From NCBI GenBank assembly GCA_964370185.1, contig CAYJIJ010000103.1, forward strand, positions 1 through 5,456: DNA of 5,456 bases, read 5' to 3'. Positions 5,399 to 5,456 of this stretch are shown here, in pieces. The translations under genes were made by a program, and so were the position numbers. The first letter of the stretch is position 1, and every line of letters starts with the position of its first letter. Source of the DNA: CAYJEQ01 sp964370185 (GTDB lineage Bacteria; Bacillota; Clostridia; Oscillospirales; Ruminococcaceae). A model generated the notes under the pieces. It was given only the letters and a program-made list of their open reading frames with translations, was not told where the DNA came from and ran no database searches.

Positions 5399-5453
5399 GG
5401 GGCTTTGCCCCACACCCCACGATTTTTTGTAAAAAATCGAGTAAAACTTTAAT
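5399..5453 (-). repeat. Right copy of the 55-bp dispersed repeat, inverted relative to 137-191
   Basis: Read on the - strand it aligns without gaps to 137-191 (47 of 55 identical by hand count). It contains a perfect GGGGC-TTT-GCCCC hairpin (5399-5411) and a 9-bp stem with GT loop (5420-5428 with 5431-5439). The repeat may continue past the window end, since the left copy is preceded by a further palindrome (117-133) that would lie beyond 5456 here. Confidence 0.75.
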
Positions 5454-5456
5454 TTT

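Larger units (their letters stand above)
5043..5456. other. Gene-free repeat mosaic downstream of the acetyltransferase
   Basis: I see no credible gene here. The one long reading frame (5100-5432, + strand) runs straight through several palindromes and has no ribosome site or recognisable domain. The stretch holds a small GCC-GCA-GGC palindrome (5070-5078), a 12-bp inverted repeat, two GTAGGGGC-type palindromes whose surroundings are duplicated, three small triloop hairpins and the right copy of the 55-bp repeat. No classical intrinsic terminator with a T-tract follows the acetyltransferase stop; one of these hairpins may serve that role. Confidence 0.7.

Noticed and set aside
5100..5432. 110-codon open frame on the + strand in the right flank
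   Set aside because: It translates straight through several palindromic repeats, lacks a ribosome site and matches no family I know. Its hydrophobic look comes from T-rich DNA.
137..5453. Composite transposon bounded by the inverted 55-bp repeats
   Set aside because: There is no transposase, the interior is housekeeping-type genes with host-like base use, and target-site duplications cannot be seen because the right copy runs to the window edge.

Overview
This window looks like chromosomal DNA from a low-GC, Gram-positive anaerobe of the class Clostridia, probably an Oscillospirales/Ruminococcaceae-type gut lineage. The assignment is inferred from four things: AT-rich DNA with many ATA isoleucine codons, strong GGAG-type ribosome binding sites, clostridial-style MurD and tandem M42 peptidase sequences, and intergenic spaces filled with short GTAGGGGC...GCCCGAGG palindromes. 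No marker gene fixes the species.

Layout: positions 1-510 hold no credible gene. They are a mosaic of short palindromic repeats, ending in a 16-bp perfect stem-loop just ahead of a good sigma-A-type promoter (512-540). The + strand then carries four intact genes: murD (603-1988, peptidoglycan precursor synthesis), a first M42 metallopeptidase (2151-3161), a second, divergent M42 metallopeptidase (3253-4272) and a GNAT-fold acetyltransferase (4269-5042). The last two overlap by four bases (ATGA) and are almost certainly translationally coupled. From 5043 to the end the window is again gene-free repeat mosaic. Its last 55 bases are an inverted copy of positions 137-191.

How the genes relate: murD stands apart from the usual division/cell-wall cluster and has its own promoter. 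The two M42 enzymes should be cytoplasmic metal-dependent aminopeptidases that trim small peptides, probably with different specificities because several active-site positions differ between them. The acetyltransferase is tied to the second peptidase by the overlap, but its substrate cannot be read from the sequence. Weaker candidate promoters precede each M42 gene, so the region may be two or three transcription units rather than one operon.

The coding part is ordinary. What deserves a second look is the non-coding DNA: several families of small palindromes, one of which has paired (compensatory) differences between its two copies, and a duplicated unit in the right flank. I see no phage, CRISPR, toxin-antitoxin, defence or biosynthetic system here.
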